A stretch of 64,000 nucleotides of DNA. It comes from an uncultured Sphingomonadaceae bacterium (lineage in GTDB: Bacteria > Pseudomonadota > Alphaproteobacteria > Sphingomonadales > Sphingomonadaceae). A program made the position numbers and the translations under genes. Positions 42,881 through 52,288 of the stretch are shown here, piece after piece. How positions within the stretch are numbered: the stretch's first letter is position 1; every line of letters starts with the position of its first letter. The notes under the pieces were generated by a model that worked only from the letters and a program-made list of their open reading frames with translations, did no database searches and had not been told where the DNA came from. The stretch is taken from contig CANMGU010000002.1 in assembly GCA_947497455.1 (NCBI GenBank), positions 198,501 to 262,500 on the forward strand, read 5' to 3'.

Positions 42881-42982
42881 GTCCCTGTTCCTATTGCGCC
42901 TCTTTTGGCGACAGGTGGACTTTCACCGCAATTTCTTAAAAGAATGGTTAACGGGATCGGCAAAAACTTGCCGGATAGGTCG

Positions 42983-43017
42983 GTAAAACGTCGAAAAAAC
43001 GACATTTTACATGTTTT
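42983..43017. other. Hairpin with A-rich loop between panC and the Sel1 gene
   Basis: GTAAAACGTCG (42983-42993) and CGACATTTTAC (43000-43010) pair with one mismatch around AAAAAA; five T follow at 43013-43017 on the plus strand. It may be a terminator of either strand, but no rightward gene ends here. Confidence 0.35.
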
Positions 43018-43045
43018 TGCAAGGTTAACGCATCCCGCCTGAAAG

Positions 43046-43885
43046 CTACGCCACAGCGATATTGTCAATCAATCTGGTGCTGCCAATATGGGCTGCAGCC
43101 AATAAACGGGCGGGTTTGTTAAAAACAGTCATATTTTCAAGTGTTTCGGCATTTCTGAGTTCAAAATAATCGACTGTTTGAAAGCCCGAAGCCAGCAGTT
43201 TCGCTCTTGCATCATCCAAAATAGAAGCAACATCACCACCATTCGAGATGGTGCTGGCGGCTTCTCGCATGGTGTCGGGCAAAGCAACGGCCTGGCTACG
43301 TTGCGTGGGCGTCAAATAGGCATTGCGCGACGACAAGGCCAGGCCATCATGATCGCGAACCGTCGGCACACCGACAATATCATGAGTGAAATCAAGATCG
43401 CGAGCCATTCGCCGGATGACGGCAAGCTGTTGATAATCTTTCTCGCCAAAAAAGGCTGCATCAGGTCTGATCTGATTGAACAATTTTGCGACTATCGTCG
43501 CGACTCCGTCAAAATGCCCAGGTCGCGATCCGCCACAAAGGCCCGTGCTGACCCCGCTGACACTAATATTGGTAGCAAAGCCGTCCGGATAGACCTGATG
43601 GACGGTTGGAGCCCAGACAAGATCTACCTCCGCTGCTTCCAGAAGTGCTGCATCAGCAGCTTCTTGGCGAGGATAGGCGTCGAGATCCTCGCCTTCGCCA
43701 AACTGGGTCGGATTGACGAATATCGAAACCACAACCGCATCACATTGCGCTCGTGCGGTCTCGACCAACTGCATATGACCAGAATGCAATGCTCCCATTG
43801 TCGGCACCAGGCCGAGTGTGGATTTGCTTTGCCTCAGGGTGCCCAGCGCTTCTCGAAGCGGGCCGAGCTTTCTTATGATCTGCAT
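43046..43885 (-). CDS. panC: Pantoate--beta-alanine ligase
   Basis: 279 residues. It joins pantoate and beta-alanine with ATP, the last step to pantothenate. PTMGALHSGH at 28-37 is the HIGH-like nucleotide motif, and FFGEKDYQQLAVIRRM is the KMSKS-like partner region. Family length is normal. It is transcribed alone here, without panB. Confidence 0.96.
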   Translation of the reverse strand: MQIIRKLGPLREALGTLRQSKSTLGLVPTMGALHSGHMQLVETARAQCDAVVVSIFVNPTQFGEGEDLDAYPRQEAADAALLEAAEVDLVWAPTVHQVYPDGFATNISVSGVSTGLCGGSRPGHFDGVATIVAKLFNQIRPDAAFFGEKDYQQLAVIRRMARDLDFTHDIVGVPTVRDHDGLALSSRNAYLTPTQRSQAVALPDTMREAASTISNGGDVASILDDARAKLLASGFQTVDYFELRNAETLENMTVFNKPARLLAAAHIGSTRLIDNIAVA

Positions 43886-43956
43886 ATTTACTCAACTATC
43901 GACGATTGCGAGCCTTTGCAAATATCGGCACCCGACGCAGCCTCTTGCGGATTTTT

Positions 43957-44595
43957 TCAGGCCAGAATCCCGGCCATGATCAGATCCACTGTCTGTTCGC
44001 GATATGCGTCACGCATCTTCTCGTGAAAATCATCACGGCCATAGCAATATTTCCAGACCAGCTTGCCTGTGAAAAACCGATCGGCCGCGCCCGTGACCGC
44101 AGAGTAAAAGAGCTGCGGGTCGAGATCACGAAAAACACCAGTTTTGATGCCGTCGCCAACAAATATACTATAGGCTTCCGACAAGGGTTTGAGATATTTT
44201 TCGGCAATAGCACGCGCGCCTTCAGGTGGCAGATCACGGATCAGCCGCATCGTCAGGCGATGAATATAAGGATATTGATAATAGGTATCGATCACCGCAC
44301 CGATATGGTGACGCAACTTGTCCTCAGGCGGCATATCCTTCGCGATCAATAGCCCGACATCCTCAACAATTTTGGTCATGTCGCGTTCGAGGATCGCTTC
44401 CAGCAAGCCATCTTTATTACCGAAATAATATTTGACCAGCGCACTGTTAAGACCGGACCGTACCGATAGCTCGCTGAAGGAAATATCAATCGTGTCGCCC
44501 TCACGCATGATCTGACTGGCTGTCTCGATCAGTTTTCCGCGCGCGCTCGCCCCGTCAATATCCCCGTTTTTTTCAGCCTGTTTTTCGGCGCTCAT
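43957..44595 (-). CDS. TetR-family transcriptional regulator
   Basis: 212 residues: N-terminal helix-turn-helix at about 22-68 (FSELSVRSGLNSALVKYYFGNKDGLLEAIL), then a ligand-binding helical domain. It heads, on the same strand, the end of a string of fatty-acid-type catabolic genes (44649-52147) and is probably their repressor, with an acyl-CoA or substrate as inducer (inference). Confidence 0.9.
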   Translation of the reverse strand: MSAEKQAEKNGDIDGASARGKLIETASQIMREGDTIDISFSELSVRSGLNSALVKYYFGNKDGLLEAILERDMTKIVEDVGLLIAKDMPPEDKLRHHIGAVIDTYYQYPYIHRLTMRLIRDLPPEGARAIAEKYLKPLSEAYSIFVGDGIKTGVFRDLDPQLFYSAVTGAADRFFTGKLVWKYCYGRDDFHEKMRDAYREQTVDLIMAGILA

Positions 44596-44648
44596 TATAT
44601 TTCCCCTCTATCGGCAGGCCTTTACCAAAGCAGATCCGCCTCAAGCAA

Positions 44649-45518
44649 TTACTTATAAACAGGTTCGTCCCACCAAGGGAAGGTGTCTGGCATATTGGTC
44701 GACACTTTGTCCGGATAGACAGGATCGCGTTTTTCAAGGAAACTCGCTATCCCTTCTGCAGCATCACCAGATTTTGCGCGATTATAGATGATCCGACTGT
44801 CAATCTTGTGCGCTTCCATCGGATGATCGGCGCAGGGTATCTGCCATAGCATCTGCCGCGTCAGCGCAATGGAAACAGGGGCGGTGTTATCGACAATTTC
44901 TCGAGCTAGCGCATAGGCCGCGGGGAGCAGTTCATCGGGCTTGTGGATCGAGCGGATCAATCCACCATCCAATGCTTCTTGCGCATTGAATACCCGCCCT
45001 GTCATGCACCATTCCAGAGCCTGCGGACGACCTACGATATGTGGCAGGAACCAGCTTGCCGCACCATCAGGGGCGATGCCCCGCCGCGCAAAGACAAAGC
45101 CAAACCGCGCGGTTTCACTAGCGAGGCGAAAGTCCATCGGCAATTGCAGGGTTGCACCAACGCCCACAGCAGCGCCATTGACCGCTGCAATAACCGGTTT
45201 CAGGCATTGATAGATACGTAGGGTAAGCTTGCCGCCGCCATCACGCACCCGTGGATCCGAATAATCATCCACCGGATCACTGCTGGCAAATGGCTTTGCG
45301 CCGCCTTCGGGTGTCAGATCAGCACCGGCACAAAAGGCGCGATCCCCTGATCCTGTGACAATCACGGCGCGGACATTGTCATCCGCATCAATCTTATCAA
45401 ACGCGTCGCACATTTCCTTCAACATGGTGTTGGTGAAGGCATTCATTTTTTCCGGACGGTTGATCGTGATGGTCGCGATATTGTCGGCGACGTCATATTG
45501 GATCTGGGTATAGGTCAT
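44649..45518 (-). CDS. Enoyl-CoA hydratase/isomerase (crotonase) family protein
   Basis: 289 residues from ATG at 45518; a longer frame only reads into a palindromic repeat. Crotonase oxyanion-hole segments are GDRAFCAGADL and AAVNGAAVGVGATLQ. It should hydrate or isomerise an acyl-CoA intermediate. It precedes the TetR gene and follows the SDR gene across the repeat. Confidence 0.88.
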   Translation of the reverse strand: MTYTQIQYDVADNIATITINRPEKMNAFTNTMLKEMCDAFDKIDADDNVRAVIVTGSGDRAFCAGADLTPEGGAKPFASSDPVDDYSDPRVRDGGGKLTLRIYQCLKPVIAAVNGAAVGVGATLQLPMDFRLASETARFGFVFARRGIAPDGAASWFLPHIVGRPQALEWCMTGRVFNAQEALDGGLIRSIHKPDELLPAAYALAREIVDNTAPVSIALTRQMLWQIPCADHPMEAHKIDSRIIYNRAKSGDAAEGIASFLEKRDPVYPDKVSTNMPDTFPWWDEPVYK

Positions 45519-45536
45519 GGGGAGGGTCCTGTCATT

Positions 45537-45649
45537 TAAGCCCCTCCTCTTCAGAGGAGGGGTTTGGGGGTGGAGGAATTTTTCGCTACGGGAGCGATAT
45601 CTGTAGTATCGCACCCACCCCAACCCCTCCCTTAAAAGGGAGGAGCTTA
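45537..45649. repeat. 113-bp palindromic intergenic element
   Basis: The element starts TAAGCCCCTCCTC and ends GAGGAGCTTA, an imperfect inverted match. It contains three hairpins: CCCCTCCTC/GAGGAGGGG at the left, GCGATA/TATCGC in the middle and CTCCCTT/AAGGGAG at the right. It resembles interspersed C-rich elements common in sphingomonads. Confidence 0.75.
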
Positions 45650-45656
45650 GTGATGT

Positions 45657-46442
45657 CTACCGTGGTGCCATACGGATCGCACCGTCAAGCCGCACATCTT
45701 CACCGTTGAAATAGCCGGTTTCGATCATGCACAAGGCCAGTTTGGCATATTCATCGGGCTGACCCAAGCGTTTCGGGAAAGGAACAGATGCGGACAGAGC
45801 ATCACGCACTTTGTCAGGCGCACCAGCAAGCAGTGGCGTGTCGAAAATACCTGGCAGGATCGTATTTACACGAATGCCCTCCGCCATAAGATCGCGTGCA
45901 ATTGGAAGGGTCATACCAACCACGCCGCCTTTGGATGCAGAATAAGCTGCCTGACCCATTTGGCCGTCTTCCGCCGCAACAGAAGCGGTGTTGACCATCG
46001 CTCCGCGCTCGCCATTGTCATCAAGTGGATCTAGTGTCAGCATGCCAGCGGCTGATTTTGCGATACAGCGGAAGGTGCCGACCAGGTTCACCTGGATGAC
46101 AAAGTTAAACGCATCCAAGGGAAAATGGCTAATCGAGCCATCTTCACGGCTGCGTTTTGCAGTCTTGATTGCGTTACCAATACCGGCACAGTTGACCAGG
46201 ATGCGCTCCTGACCAATCGCGGCCCGCGCTTTTTCGAAGCCGGCATCGACGCTTTCATCATCAGTTACATTGACCTTGCAAAAAACACCGCCCAGTTCAG
46301 CCGCAAGCGCTTCACCCTTTTCTTCGTTCAAGTCGAACAAGGCAACTTTCACGCCTTTTTCAGCCAAACGCCGCGCTGTCGCTGCACCGAGACCAGAGGC
46401 ACCGCCTGTAACTACGGCCGACATTGTGTTGTTGAGTTCCAT
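45657..46442 (-). CDS. SDR 3-hydroxyacyl-CoA dehydrogenase (type 2-like)
   Basis: 261 residues; TGGASGLG at 12-19, NCAG, and a YSASKGG catalytic segment. The whole is like HSD17B10/3-hydroxy-2-methylbutyryl-CoA dehydrogenases (MVNTASVAAEDGQMGQAAYS, then VRVNTILPG-type end). It oxidises a 3-hydroxyacyl-CoA with NAD. It lies 22 nt after the thiolase gene. Confidence 0.88.
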   Translation of the reverse strand: MELNNTMSAVVTGGASGLGAATARRLAEKGVKVALFDLNEEKGEALAAELGGVFCKVNVTDDESVDAGFEKARAAIGQERILVNCAGIGNAIKTAKRSREDGSISHFPLDAFNFVIQVNLVGTFRCIAKSAAGMLTLDPLDDNGERGAMVNTASVAAEDGQMGQAAYSASKGGVVGMTLPIARDLMAEGIRVNTILPGIFDTPLLAGAPDKVRDALSASVPFPKRLGQPDEYAKLALCMIETGYFNGEDVRLDGAIRMAPR

Positions 46443-46464
46443 GAGTTTTCTTTCTGTCTTAAAC

Positions 46465-47637
46465 TTAGTTCAAACGTTCGATAATCGTGACATTGGCCTG
46501 ACCACCGCCTTCGCACATGGTCTGCAGACCATATTTGGAGCCGCGATTTTCCATCGCATTGAGCAGGGTTGCCATCAGCTTGGTACCGGAAGCCCCGAGC
46601 GGATGGCCCAAAGCAATCGCGCCGCCATGGATGTTGATCTTGCTGCGGTCGGCACCAGTATGCTTCAGCCAAGCGAGCGGCACAGGAGCGAAAGCCTCGT
46701 TGACCTCATAGAGATCAATATCGCCGATATTCATGCCAGCACGTTCAAGCGCCCGGTCGGTTGCGAACAGTGGTTCTTCGAGCATGATCACTGGATCACC
46801 TGCCGTCACAGTCAGATTGACGATCTTTGCGCGGGGCGTCAGACCATGGTCTTTCAGGGCCTGTTCGGAGCAAACCAAAACAGCGCTGGAGCCATCGCAA
46901 ATCTGACTGGCATTCGCCGCCGTGATCGCGCCGCCTTCTTGCAGAACTTTCACGCCGCCGATGCTTTCCATGCTGGCATCAAAGCGGATGCCTTCATCCA
47001 CCTTGTGCATTTCTTCGCCTTCTGGGGTTTCCACTTTCACGGCGACAATCTCATTTTCAAAAGCACCAGACTCCGTCGCGGCAATCGCCTTTTGATGGCT
47101 TTCCAATGCAAAAGCATCAAGGTCATCTCGATTAAAACCATGTTTTTTCACCAGCATTTCAGCACCCATGAACTGGCTGAACTGGACGCCAGGATAGGCT
47201 TGTTCGAGACGCTCACTCTTGTTGATGCCCAACCCGGCATCTTTGAACAGCTTGAACGTTGACCCCATAGGCACGCGCGTCATGCTTTCAATGCCATGCG
47301 CCAAAACCATGTCCTGTGTACCAGACATGATACCCTGCGCAGCGAACTGGATGGACTGCTGCGATGATCCGCACTGGCGGTCAATGGAAACGGATGGAAT
47401 GCTGTCAGGCAGTTTGGATGCCAGAACACTGTTGCGACCCACATCACCAGACTGCTCGCCGCCCTGCATGACGCAGCCGGTGATCACATCCTCAATCGCC
47501 GCTGCATCAAAGTCATTGCGATCGGCGATCGCGTCGAGCGTTGCCGCGCCCAGATCAACTGGGTGTACGCCAGCCAACCGGCCACCACGTCGTCCCCCTG
47601 CGGTCCTTACTGCATCTACGATATAGGCTTCTGCCAT
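46465..47637 (-). CDS. Acetyl-CoA C-acyltransferase (thiolase)
   Basis: 390 residues. Nucleophile Cys89 (DRQCGSSQQ), His in GHPLGASG and Cys375 (MCEGGGQAN) give a full active site. It splits 3-ketoacyl-CoA into acetyl-CoA and a shorter acyl-CoA. With the SDR and crotonase genes it forms a beta-oxidation module. Confidence 0.93.
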   Translation of the reverse strand: MAEAYIVDAVRTAGGRRGGRLAGVHPVDLGAATLDAIADRNDFDAAAIEDVITGCVMQGGEQSGDVGRNSVLASKLPDSIPSVSIDRQCGSSQQSIQFAAQGIMSGTQDMVLAHGIESMTRVPMGSTFKLFKDAGLGINKSERLEQAYPGVQFSQFMGAEMLVKKHGFNRDDLDAFALESHQKAIAATESGAFENEIVAVKVETPEGEEMHKVDEGIRFDASMESIGGVKVLQEGGAITAANASQICDGSSAVLVCSEQALKDHGLTPRAKIVNLTVTAGDPVIMLEEPLFATDRALERAGMNIGDIDLYEVNEAFAPVPLAWLKHTGADRSKINIHGGAIALGHPLGASGTKLMATLLNAMENRGSKYGLQTMCEGGGQANVTIIERLN

Positions 47638-47715
47638 TTTCCTGCTCCTTGAAACTGTTTGAGAATCTAAATTTAACTGAACGATTAAACCTGCGCCGCC
47701 CTAGCGTCAAATGAA

Positions 47716-47749
47716 AAAGCCGATCATCACAATAGTGATAACCGGCTTT
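47716..47749 (-). terminator. Terminator after aldehyde dehydrogenase
   Basis: AAAGCCG and CGGCTTT pair, with ATCATCAC and GTGATAAC pairing inside. Read leftward the stem is followed by TTTTTC. It ends the aldehyde dehydrogenase transcript 34 nt after its stop. Confidence 0.75.
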
Positions 47750-47782
47750 GTTCCATCATAACCCAGATTCTAGGCAAGCGCC

Positions 47783-49210
47783 TTAAGCGGGCACATTATT
47801 CTTCTTAACTGTGATTACCTGTGGGTAGGTGAACTCCAGCAGGCCTTCCTTGCCATATTCCGCGCCAAAGCCGGATTGTTTGTGGCCACCGAACGGTGCG
47901 AATGGTGACAGGTGCAGGAATTCGTTTACCCACACAGTGCCGGTCTCGAGCTTCTCGGCAATCTCGACGCCCTTGTCGGGATTGGCGGTCCAGACCGCAC
48001 CTGCCAGACCATATTCGCTATCATTGGCACGTTGGATCACTTCGTCTTCAGTGCTGAATTTCATCAACGGCATGACCGGACCAAATTGTTCCTCGGCTAC
48101 AATTCGTGCATCTTCCGGCGGATTGTCGAGGATGGTGATCGGCATGTAATAGCCCGGAACATCGGGATCATGGTCGCCGCCGACGAGGAATTTATACCCA
48201 TTATCCTTGGCATCCTGAACCAGCTCCAATACACGGTCATATTGCTTCTTGTTCTGGATCGGGCCAACCGCCGTGCCTTGCTGTGCGCCGTCTCCAACTT
48301 TCACATGCTTAGCATATTCGGCAATGGCAGCGCTGAGCTCGTCATAAATATCTTCATGGATATAGATGCGTTTCGCCGCAACGCAGATCTGGCCCGCATT
48401 GGTGAAGCTGGACCAGAATAGCTGCTCAGCAACTTTTTCAACATTGGCATCTGGCAGAACGATGGACGCGTCGTTGCCACCCAGTTCCAATGTGATCCGT
48501 TTGAGATCCTTAGAAGCGCCTTCCATGATCTTCTTACCCGTCGCGGTTGAGCCAGTGAAGGTAATCTTGTCAATATCGGGATGGCCGGTAATCAGCGGGC
48601 CGAGGCTGTCTTCGCCGGTCAGAATGTTGACCACGCCAGCGGGCGCAACGTCTTTAATCAATTCCGCCAGCCGCAACGTGGTGAGCGGCGTGAACGGTGA
48701 TGGTTTCAGAACGATGGTGCAACCGGACAAGAGTGCAGGCGCGATTTTCTGCACCGCCATCATGACCGGGAAGTTCCACGGCACGATGCCGCCTACCACG
48801 CCAACCGGAACCCGGCGGGTGCGGCTGAGGCGTTCTTCGCTATCTTCGTTAATCTCGTCATCGAGATCGAGCGTCGATTGTGCACCGGCCATCATTGACG
48901 CGCCGATAATTTCGCCTTGCGCCTGTGCATGCGGCTTGCCTTGCTCTGCAGTCAGCAGGCGGAACAGCTCATCGCTATTCTCTTTAATCGTTGCGGAAAT
49001 CGCTTGCACCACGGCACGCCGTTCGTCGATCGATTTTTTGCTCCAGGCTGGAAAAGCGGCTCGCGCAGCGGCCACTGCCTCATTTAACTCAGCTTCGCCG
49101 CAAGACGGCACCTGTCCGATCACCTCTTCGTTGGCGGGATTGACCACGTCCAGCATGCTGTCTGTGCTGATCATCTGGCCATTGATGAGATTCTTATATT
49201 GCGTAATCAT
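47783..49210 (-). CDS. NAD(P)-dependent aldehyde dehydrogenase
   Basis: 475 residues; Asn146 (PWNFP), Glu242 (LELGGND) and nucleophile Cys276 (NAGQICVAAK) form the active site. It oxidises an aldehyde to acid, possibly the product of the neighbouring P450. Substrate unknown. Confidence 0.93.
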   Translation of the reverse strand: MITQYKNLINGQMISTDSMLDVVNPANEEVIGQVPSCGEAELNEAVAAARAAFPAWSKKSIDERRAVVQAISATIKENSDELFRLLTAEQGKPHAQAQGEIIGASMMAGAQSTLDLDDEINEDSEERLSRTRRVPVGVVGGIVPWNFPVMMAVQKIAPALLSGCTIVLKPSPFTPLTTLRLAELIKDVAPAGVVNILTGEDSLGPLITGHPDIDKITFTGSTATGKKIMEGASKDLKRITLELGGNDASIVLPDANVEKVAEQLFWSSFTNAGQICVAAKRIYIHEDIYDELSAAIAEYAKHVKVGDGAQQGTAVGPIQNKKQYDRVLELVQDAKDNGYKFLVGGDHDPDVPGYYMPITILDNPPEDARIVAEEQFGPVMPLMKFSTEDEVIQRANDSEYGLAGAVWTANPDKGVEIAEKLETGTVWVNEFLHLSPFAPFGGHKQSGFGAEYGKEGLLEFTYPQVITVKKNNVPA

Positions 49211-49306
49211 GTCGCTCTCCTTTGGAATTTCTGCCCGTTCGTTTCTATTTTGGTTTCTTCTAAACTATTACAAGACTAACCGCGCCTGTCATTTTGCCCA
49301 TATCCA

Positions 49307-50599
49307 TCATTTCGACAGCGTATATCTAAGTGGCAGTGTTTTGAGCCCGCCGACAAAACTTGATTTTGCCCGCTTGGGTTCTCCCGCCAGTTCGACTGTT
49401 TCAATCCGGTCGAGCAGTTCGTTGAACAATATCTTCATCTCCATCCGTGCCATGTGCAGTCCAAGACATTGATGTGCACCAGCACCGAATGCCAGATGGC
49501 GATTGGGCGAACGCGCCGCGTCAAATTTGCGTGGATTGTCGAAAATCCGATCATCATGATTGGCCGCGACATAGTTGATCATCAGCCAGTCGCCCTTCTC
49601 CACCGGCACCCCGCCAACTTCTACATCTTCAGCAGCGGTACGCATGAAATGCTGTACCGGTGAGGTCCATCGGATTGCTTCCTCAACAATACCGGGCAGC
49701 AAATCACGATCGGCTTTGAGCCGTGCAAACTGCTCTGGATCCTGGGCCAGCGCCATCATTGCGCCGGCGGTTGAAGCTGACGTTGTATCATGTCCGGCCG
49801 ATGCCACGATAATATAGTAGCCCGCCATGTCGCGATCGCTGAGATATTCGCCATCGACCTTGGCATTGGCAATCACGCTGGCGACGTCATCGGTTGGATT
49901 GGCGCGCTTTTCTTCGGTGATTTTGGTGAAATAGGTTTCGAAATCGGCGACCGCTCCAATGACCAATTGGGTGATCTGTTCCGCCGTCATATTTGCCATG
50001 CCGGTCTTGTTCAGGTCCTCATCCTGCCCACCAAACATTTGCTGGGTCAGGAACAGCATACGCTGCTCGTCTTCCTCGGGCACACCCAATATTTGCATGA
50101 TCACATGCAGGGGATAGGGCGAGGACACCAGCGGGACAAAGTCGGCTTCGGTTCCGGCCTCCACCAGTCGATCCACCGTTGTTTGTGCGAGTGCGCCAAT
50201 TTCCGCTTCGAGATGCTTAAGATTTTTCGGCATGAACCATTCCTGGGTCAGCCGACGATATTTCGGATGAATTGGCGCATCCAAAGCAACCAACGAATTG
50301 ACCAGATGCGGACTACCGCCGGTCACTGCTTTCACAATTTCTTCGCCTTCACGAAATCCAAACACCACGCCCCGTGGACTATTGAGAAACGTCTTGTTGT
50401 CCTTGCTGATCCGCATCACATCATCATAGCCCGTGACCAACCAGAACGGATCATGCAGATCACCATTTTCCACGCGCGCGACGGGCATGTTTTCGCGCAA
50501 CCAATCAAAGGTATCGAGCAGACCATCCCACTCCGCATAGGCAACAGGATCAATAACCGTTGATGCGACCGATGCCGGTGCTTGTGGTGCTGCGCTCAT
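49307..50599 (-). CDS. Cytochrome P450
   Basis: 430 residues of a soluble bacterial P450. I-helix AGHDTT at 268-273, ExxR at Glu307-Arg310, and heme loop FGAGAHQCLG with Cys378. Layout and length suit groups that hydroxylate terpenes, sterols or fatty chains (CYP108/125-like). No ferredoxin gene adjoins it. It precedes the aldehyde dehydrogenase gene on the same strand. Confidence 0.93.
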   Translation of the reverse strand: MSAAPQAPASVASTVIDPVAYAEWDGLLDTFDWLRENMPVARVENGDLHDPFWLVTGYDDVMRISKDNKTFLNSPRGVVFGFREGEEIVKAVTGGSPHLVNSLVALDAPIHPKYRRLTQEWFMPKNLKHLEAEIGALAQTTVDRLVEAGTEADFVPLVSSPYPLHVIMQILGVPEEDEQRMLFLTQQMFGGQDEDLNKTGMANMTAEQITQLVIGAVADFETYFTKITEEKRANPTDDVASVIANAKVDGEYLSDRDMAGYYIIVASAGHDTTSASTAGAMMALAQDPEQFARLKADRDLLPGIVEEAIRWTSPVQHFMRTAAEDVEVGGVPVEKGDWLMINYVAANHDDRIFDNPRKFDAARSPNRHLAFGAGAHQCLGLHMARMEMKILFNELLDRIETVELAGEPKRAKSSFVGGLKTLPLRYTLSK

Positions 50600-50611
50600 A
50601 TCATCCTCCGC

Positions 50612-52147
50612 TTATACGATTCGGCTACCGGTCTTGCCCCAATATTCATCGCGGAGCAGACGTTTATAGAGTTTGCCAGTCGCCACCCGTGGCAATTCGG
50701 CGCGAAAATCAATCTGGCGTGGGACTTTTACGCCCGATAAGGTTTGTCGCAAATAGGCTTCCAGCTCCTGGGAGAAATCATCATTAGCATCGGCCATATC
50801 CATCGGCTGAATCACCGCAACGACCTTCTCGCCCATATCATCATCGGGCGCGCCGATAACCGCGGCGTCCGCCACTTTCGGATGCGTCACCAACAGGTTT
50901 TCAATTTCCTGCGGATAGATATTCACACCGCCCGAAATGATCATGAAACTCTTGCGATCCGTAAGGTAGAGAAAACCGTCCTCATCGACTTTTCCGACAT
51001 CGCCGAGCGAGGTCCAGCCATGCTTATTATGTGCGGCCTTGGTTTTTTCGGGATCATTATGATATTTTACCGGCGCACCGCCTTCGAAATAGATCTGCCC
51101 TTCTTCACCTATAGGTACTTCATCGTCATTTTCATCACAGATATGGACAATGCCCAAAAGCGCCTTGCCGACCGAACCTTTATGCTCCAGCCAGTCTTCT
51201 GAGTTGATGAAGGTAAAGCCATTGCCCTCTGAACCCGCGTAATATTCGCGGACTATCGGCCCCCACCATTCGATCATTTTTTCCTTCACCGGAATCGGGC
51301 AAGGCGCTGCGGCATGAACGGCACATGTCAGGCTGGATACATCATATTTCGCCCGTGTTTCATCGGGAAGTTTAAGCATCCGGCTGAAATGCGTCGGCAC
51401 CCATTGGCTAACATCAACTTTGTGTTTTTCAATCAGTGCCAGCGCCTGCTCCGGATCGAATTTCTCCATTACGATGACCGTACCGCCCATCTTGTGGACA
51501 GTCATGCACCAGCGCAGCGGGGCCGCATGGTAAAGCGGGGCGGGTGACAAATAGGTGCAGCCTGGTTGAAAACCGAAAGCCCCTTGCGCCATCATGACCA
51601 GTGCATTTGGCGCAGCAATATTTTCATCCTCGGGGAACGGAATTCGTACGCCCTTGGGCCGGCCCGTTGTACCCGAACTGTAAAGCATGTCTGTGCCATG
51701 ACGCTGATCATCAATCGGGTCGTCCGGCAATGTGGCCAGCGCCTGTTCGATGGCGCGGCTATCTTCCACGCCGTAGAGAAATTGTTTCACATCGGGGTTT
51801 AGCTTTTGCAATTCGTCGACAACACCCTGTTTTGTATCAGAGCTTATCAGCAGTGATGCGCCGCTATCGCCTAGAATATAAGATACTTCAGCTGCCGTCA
51901 GGCGACTTGGGATCGCAACATAATAGAGACCTGCGCGCTGTGCGGCCCAGGCAAAGTCAAAGAAATTGGGATGGTTGTCCAGCAACACCGCCACCGTATC
52001 ACCGATTTGCAAACCCTCCTTGCGGAAGAGATGCGCCATGCGATTGGACGCCTGGTCAAGTTCGCCATAAGTTTCGACAGCACCAGTGCTGGCCATGATG
52101 ATCGCCGGCTTTTCGGGATTTTCCTGAGCATGCAGATAAGGATGCAT
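50612..52147 (-). CDS. Acyl-CoA ligase (AMP-forming)
   Basis: 511 residues; P loop YSSGTTGRPKG at 156-166, then YLTDRKSFMIISGG hinge and catalytic Lys492 (ATGKLYK). It activates a carboxylic acid with ATP and CoA. It is 12 nt upstream of the P450 gene, so they are one operon. The acid is probably the P450/aldehyde dehydrogenase product or the primary substrate. Confidence 0.93.
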   Translation of the reverse strand: MHPYLHAQENPEKPAIIMASTGAVETYGELDQASNRMAHLFRKEGLQIGDTVAVLLDNHPNFFDFAWAAQRAGLYYVAIPSRLTAAEVSYILGDSGASLLISSDTKQGVVDELQKLNPDVKQFLYGVEDSRAIEQALATLPDDPIDDQRHGTDMLYSSGTTGRPKGVRIPFPEDENIAAPNALVMMAQGAFGFQPGCTYLSPAPLYHAAPLRWCMTVHKMGGTVIVMEKFDPEQALALIEKHKVDVSQWVPTHFSRMLKLPDETRAKYDVSSLTCAVHAAAPCPIPVKEKMIEWWGPIVREYYAGSEGNGFTFINSEDWLEHKGSVGKALLGIVHICDENDDEVPIGEEGQIYFEGGAPVKYHNDPEKTKAAHNKHGWTSLGDVGKVDEDGFLYLTDRKSFMIISGGVNIYPQEIENLLVTHPKVADAAVIGAPDDDMGEKVVAVIQPMDMADANDDFSQELEAYLRQTLSGVKVPRQIDFRAELPRVATGKLYKRLLRDEYWGKTGSRIV

Positions 52148-52288
52148 CGGTTGCGTTTCTCCATTTAGGGGCGACCGCCTTTGACTCGTTTGAGCATGGC
52201 GATTCGCGTTTTTCCCATCATGGTTTAAGCGCGCAGTTAAATCAATGGATTGTCTAACTGTCTATCCATAGAGGAAAAGAATAATCCT

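Noticed and set aside
43178..44026. A 282-residue rightward frame opposite panC.
   Set aside because: Antisense to a conserved enzyme gene.
46270..47262. A 330-residue rightward frame opposite the thiolase gene.
   Set aside because: Antisense to a gene with a full active site.
48366..49472. A 368-residue rightward frame opposite the aldehyde dehydrogenase gene.
   Set aside because: Antisense shadow with low-complexity composition.
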